Shown: positions 59,691 to 64,000 of the stretch, piece after piece
Layout: each line of letters begins with the position of its first letter
Position numbering within the stretch: position 1 is the first letter of the stretch
DNA from: Gerris lacustris
Taxonomy: Eukaryota; Arthropoda; Insecta; Hemiptera; Gerridae
Direction: 5' to 3'
Assembly (NCBI GenBank): GCA_951217055.1
Contig: OX578283.1
Location: forward strand, 61,571,832 to 61,635,831
Length of the DNA stretch: 64,000 nucleotides
Translations under genes and position numbers: made by a program
The notes under the pieces: model-generated
The model's database searches: none
Told to the model about the DNA's origin: nothing
What the model saw: the letters and a program-made list of their open reading frames with translations, nothing else

Positions 59691-60366
59691 ACTTGTAGCA
59701 TTCAAACTAAAAATACTATCACCGTCTGACACTGTTATACGGGGAAAATCCATTTTCATAACACATGAAAAAATATATAATTTTTAAGTATTTTTAAAAA
59801 GTGACAATTATATTTTTTTTAAATTTAATAAATTTATTAATATATTATATGCAAAAACAAAAACAGACTGAAATATTTAGTGACCTATATTGAAGAATAA
59901 ACATTAGGTTTAGGTGGAAAAGAAGAAGTCCTATAGCTAAAAAAATATACATATATTCAATATAGAGCTATTTATTTTTGAAAAACATGCTTAAAATTAC
60001 GAGGCAATAAAAATTTAAAAGCTATTTAAAAAAAATAGCTTTTTATACACGTACGTATTTTATTTTTAAAGACCTCACACAACTTGAATTCTTTTTTTTG
60101 TTTGTTGTTTAAACAATAAAGAAAAAATATAAAATACATTTAAAATAACAAATAAAGAAGAAGTTAAAAAAGACAATAACAATATTATAAAAAAAATAAA
60201 ATAAATAAATCCTACGATTGGTATTCAAGGCGCAGCGCCAAAACATCCTTTTTACCTGCTGACGACTTCTTGCTTCTTTTTTTTATATACATAATAAATA
60301 AAAAAAAAAATTAAAAAAAAAAAAACATGAGAGATGAGGTGTGGAGAGAAAAAAAATAAATATACA

Positions 60367-60367
<1 letters not shown>

Positions 60368-60444
<77 letters not shown>
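60368..60444. repeat. (TA)n microsatellite
   Basis: About 75 bp of pure TA. Confidence 0.97.
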
Positions 60445-60448
<4 letters not shown>

Positions 60449-60855
60449 GAAATAACGAAACTTAAAAAACAGAAAATGAGATTAAAAAAAAAAACGAAAA
60501 GAAAAATAAAATATTATCCATAAAAAAATAAATAATAAAAACAGAAGAAATGTTATGTATATAAGTCGTTAACTACTTCTACATCAAGGGTAACACTGAG
60601 AGCTTAAAAACAAAAAATAAAAAACGAAATAAAACAAAAACAAAAAAAAAACACCTGGATGCCTTCCTACTTAGACTCACACGGTGTTTGTGTGTTATCC
60701 CCTCCTTTTTTTGTGTCTTTTAATAAAAATATTGTTTTTTTTTTTTAACAACAGAATTTTTTTTTTATTTCTAGATTTTTTTATTTTTTCGGTCCCTATT
60801 ACTCTCAGCAGGGAGAATAGTATAGAACGAAATAGTATATATACAAAATCTTGTA

Positions 60856-60864
<9 letters not shown>

Positions 60865-60921
<57 letters not shown>

Positions 60922-60922
60922 A
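60865..60922. repeat. (TA)n microsatellite
   Basis: CACACACA followed by about 50 bp of TA. Confidence 0.95.
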
Positions 60923-61737
60923 AAGAGAGAGTGTAACAAAATGTAAAAAAAAATGTGGTATTCCACTAATGGCATTTTCTTTTTTTTTGCATTTTTAATG
61001 AGAATGAATTAAATACCAAAAAGAGAAAGAAAACAAAAAAAAAAACTTTTTCTATTTTACATTTTAAAAAACAAAAAGGGACTTTTTAAATGGGAGAAGC
61101 CTCAAAGTTATAAAAAAATCCCTGAGAGATTATAATAAAAATTAAAATGTGAAAAATAAAAAAACACACACAAGGGGGAAAAGAATAAAAAAGCTTGGAA
61201 TTAAATTGAAAAATAAAACTTGAGTCTATAGTGGCCTAATAAGTGTTTTATTAACACAAAGAGAAAATAAAATTACTCAATTTAATAATGTTCTGATAAG
61301 TACTCTATATTATAATTATTATGTTAAAGTATAGTAATTGTATAATTTTTTTTTTTAGATGTTTTACGTTTCATATTATATAGATTTACAATAATTAATA
61401 CGTAAGTAACGAATAATCTAAATAATAGTGAATTTATTAATAAATTTAAAATATAAATAATTATACTTAAATATATTTACTTTAAACTATGAAAAAATAA
61501 TACTGTATTTTTTTACATTTATCTTTTTTTCTCTCTAAATAAAGTCCTTTAATATCTTATCTTAACCATATCTTAAAACAAAAATTAAGAATGCATTACA
61601 ACTATAAGATTTTACAGCATTTTTCAAACAAGTTATTATATTTAAATAGAGTCAATTCACGATAGTTCGGTCATAGCCAAAAAAAAAAAAAAAAACATGA
61701 ATGTTAAGCTTTAAAAATGTCTGGGTAAAGTGAGATT

Positions 61738-61856
61738 ATGTGTACAAGGTAAATTTAATTACGTGTACAAGGTAAATTTAATTACGTGTACAAGGTAAAT
61801 TTAATTACGTGTACAAGGTAAATTTAATTACGTGTACAAGGTAAAGTTAACTATAC
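61738..61856. repeat. 23-bp minisatellite
   Basis: Five tandem copies of GTGTACAAGGTAAATTTAAT plus TAC, nearly identical to one another. Confidence 0.96.
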
Positions 61857-61879
61857 ATACAATATACAATGGAGTGTAG

Positions 61880-62958
61880 CAGTGGCGCACCCAGGGGGGG
61901 GGGCACGGGGGGCACGTGCCCCCCCCAAAGCCAGACTAAAAATTTAAGTATGCAATTCCACAGCACGTGTTAAAGTAATAGTGTTGTGATAGTCAAAAAA
62001 AAAAAAATAAAAAAAAATAAGTATTTAATTATTACCTAGTTTAGCCCGACATTTTTTTTTTTTTTAAAGACGTGCCCCCCCCCCCCCCCCCCAAAGCCGA
62101 AGACTAAAAATTTAAATATGCAATTTCGCAGCACATGTTAAAGTAATAGTGAAAAAAATAAATAAATAAGTGATTATATACCTAGTTTAGCCCGACATGT
62201 TTTTTGGGCGTTTAAAAAGACGTGCCCCCCCCCCCCCCCTTCAAAGCCATAGACTTAAAATTTAAGTATGCAAATAAGTAAGTATTTTAAATAAGTCAGT
62301 GTCACAGTGTGTTTTTTTTGTTGGTGTTTAAAAAGAAGATGAAGAAAAAGAATAGAAGTAAGTTAAGGTATCAACCCGTGTAGGTTAAGGATCTATAAAA
62401 TAGGGATGGAGCTCCTGGGTAAAAAAGTGTCGTCTATTGAACAAAGAAAAATCTGCATAAAATTACGACTGCGCATTGCGCATGGTAAATCAACTAAAAT
62501 ATTTTTAAAATGTACCAATTTATTTTTCTGGCTACTAAAATAAAACATTAATCTATTATATAATGTACAACTTTTAATAATAAAATATTATTAGTATGTA
62601 TATAATTTTATTTAAATAAAATACCCCGGTCTTCATGTCCCGTTCATAAAAAACTTAAATTTATTTGTATATAATAACATTTTAGATGCTCTTAGAATAG
62701 GCTAAAAAAAGTTTTCAAGTAACGTAAACTATAAAAATTTTCCCGGGGGAGGACCCCCGGACCCCCCTAAAAGAGAGCCCATCCCCTCTTCAAAATTGGC
62801 TGGATCCGCCCTTGATATGAAGTAATTTAAGAACAAAGAAAACCAGACTGGTTAATTGTCTGTGATTATGCTAAGCCCACATTACATTACACCCCCCCCC
62901 CCCCCCTTTTTTTTTAAATCTGTGCCCCTCCCAAAAATAAATCCTGGGTGCGCCACTG
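61880..62958. mobile_element. hAT-type non-autonomous element with perfect 8-bp target duplication
   Basis: The ends CAGTGGCGCACCCAGG and CCTGGGTGCGCCACTG are perfect inverted repeats, and GAGTGTAG flanks both sides exactly (61872-61879 and 62959-62966). An 8-bp duplication with CAGTGGCG ends is the hAT pattern. The interior has about three ~150-bp direct repeats, each with a long C-run, CAAAGCC, TTTAAGTATGCAATT and TAGTTTAGCCCGACAT. It also has a GC-rich segment at 62737-62816 ending GGCTGGATCCGCCCTTG that looks like the end of a second hAT-type element. No transposase frame is present. Confidence 0.93.
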
Positions 62959-63136
62959 GAGTGTAGTTACCCTTTATTTCTGAAAAAAAAAACTGAGGAT
63001 GGCCAACAATACTTAAAAATATAAAAGAGAAGGCTTGTTTATTCTATTAAATATTCAAATTTACCAGAATTATACCAGGTGATAATAGAATCACCTGGTC
63101 TAAGTTGACCATGTGGAAAAATTTCTATAACTTTAT

Positions 63137-63385
63137 TAAGGTGCCCAATTTAAAATCTAGTTCCTGAGAAAATAGTTTTAAATAAACGTGGACGGAGATA
63201 GGCCGGGTTCGATTCCCCACTGAGAAGTTATTTTTATAATAAATTTTAATAAAATGTTCAATAATAATTAAATGTACCTACGAAAACTCAAAAACTAATA
63301 AATGGAAAACACTAGGCTAAGTAATTATGAACTCGTATGCGAGAAAGTTTGTCTGAGTTGGCTTGGATCGATTTTTTGTCTTTTT
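63137..63385 (-). mobile_element. Repeat D, 5' part
   Basis: In minus orientation it runs from AAAATCTAGTTCCTGAGAAA through the intact B box (63206-63216) and AACTAATAAATGGAAAACAC to GCGAGAAAGTTTGTCTGAGT and the GGATCGATTTTTT end. It retains the empty site equivalent to the E insertion at 24.1 kb. Confidence 0.8.
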
Positions 63386-63389
63386 TTTT

Positions 63390-64000
63390 AGTCGTTATTC
63401 ATTAGTTATTTTAATATGTAAGCGAGCTAGAATAAGGTTGTAAAAACTAGACTAGAGGGGATTTTTGGCTTAGAGCCACGAAACGCAATTATCAGCTTTA
63501 ACTAATTACAAGTCAAACAAATTACAACAGTCTTCTAAAAAAAAAAAAAAAAATAATAATTATTTTTACAATCCTAAACAGTTCAACCCCAGATCCCCTT
63601 AGACGGTTTATTTAAACACGTTAAAAACCCTGCTCTACAAAAGAAATAAAGACGTACAACCTAAAATAAAGCACATTCTAATATCTACTTTTTATGTATA
63701 GTAAACGTACGTCAATGTTTATAAGTAATATCAAAGCATTCGCACGAATGGGCGAGTCCAGCGGCAAGGCGAATGTTTAATCGGTTCATTCACATCGCCA
63801 CGCGAGGCGCTCACACTAGGGGAGTGGATTATTTTGGAACGATTCAGTCGAAAACAGATTAAATAATCTAGCTAGAACTAAACTTAAAATAAAACTGCTA
63901 TAAGTAATTTAAGTCTGTTAACTTGGCATAAAAGTTATTCAAAATTTTCAAATATTAATTTTTAACATTAAATAAACAATAAAATGAACTGGGATTCTTT
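63390..64000. other. Mostly featureless, with one CpG-rich segment
   Basis: 63740-63835 is CpG-rich (GCATTCGCACGAATGGGCGA, CATCGCCACGCGAGGCGCTC) in AT-rich surroundings and has repeated GCGAATG/CATTCGC words, suggesting a mobile-element fragment. Nothing else is recognised. Confidence 0.35.

Larger units (their letters stand above)
59690..61735. other. Low-complexity DNA, no gene seen
   Basis: Long A/T runs throughout, apart from the two TA arrays listed. GTATTCAAGGCGCAGCGCCA near 60220 is a short GC-rich palindrome-like word. Confidence 0.5.

Overview
The window is AT-rich, intron-type DNA from an animal with a large, repeat-laden genome, most probably an insect or other arthropod. The evidence is one spliced coding exon of the metazoan co-repressor Groucho/TLE, long (TA)n microsatellites, many minisatellites, and several families of short non-autonomous transposable elements (TEs). 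I cannot name the species. I see no prokaryotic gene, rRNA, true tRNA gene or CRISPR array. Nearly all open frames are short, lie in microsatellites or repeats, or start without ATG, so they are not annotated as genes.

The one gene I can support is groucho on the minus strand. Its exon at 6026-6123 has a clean acceptor and donor and encodes the start of the Q (tetramerisation) domain. The following exon is not in 1-6025 and no conventional first exon is recognisable in 6124-64000. Most of the window is therefore read as the intron(s) flanking this exon, with more than 57 kb of intron or 5' region upstream. This is inference from what is missing.

Layout by coordinate. 1-6025 (downstream intron): partial repeats, a near-perfect hairpin (2465-2565), a 310-bp TA array and a Penelope-like foldback element. 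6-13 kb: repeat C, palindromic element P, long-TIR element H containing MITE G, TA-flanked element K, and DNA element E interrupted by repeat D. 13-20 kb: composite repeat AB (two near-complete copies) and a second E insertion. 20-25 kb: a G-rich, possibly LTR-like block, MITE N, and D interrupted by E. 25-35 kb: TA arrays, a 36-bp minisatellite, MITE M, repeat C and two more E copies. 35-39 kb: 57-bp and 118-bp tandem repeats, repeat J and the longest D copy. 37.2-37.7 and 39.9-41.9 kb: less AT-rich single-copy DNA that could be cis-regulatory. 43-56 kb: many minisatellites, some with higher-order structure. 57-64 kb: a second J copy, two D fragments and a hAT-type element with a perfect 8-bp target-site duplication.

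The TE families interact. E inserted into D at one site while D inserted into E at another, and E inserted into AB at a third. Comparison with uninterrupted copies of D and AB gives 6-bp target duplications for E. D and AB share an architecture (5' subterminal motif inverted at the 3' end, a short GACA microsatellite, ATCACA plus terminal hairpin plus A-run) that resembles Helentron-associated non-autonomous elements (HINE/DINE-1 type). I did not find a convincing new enzymatic or defence system. The most noteworthy items are the multi-hairpin DNA element E, the HINE-like families and the very large groucho intron.
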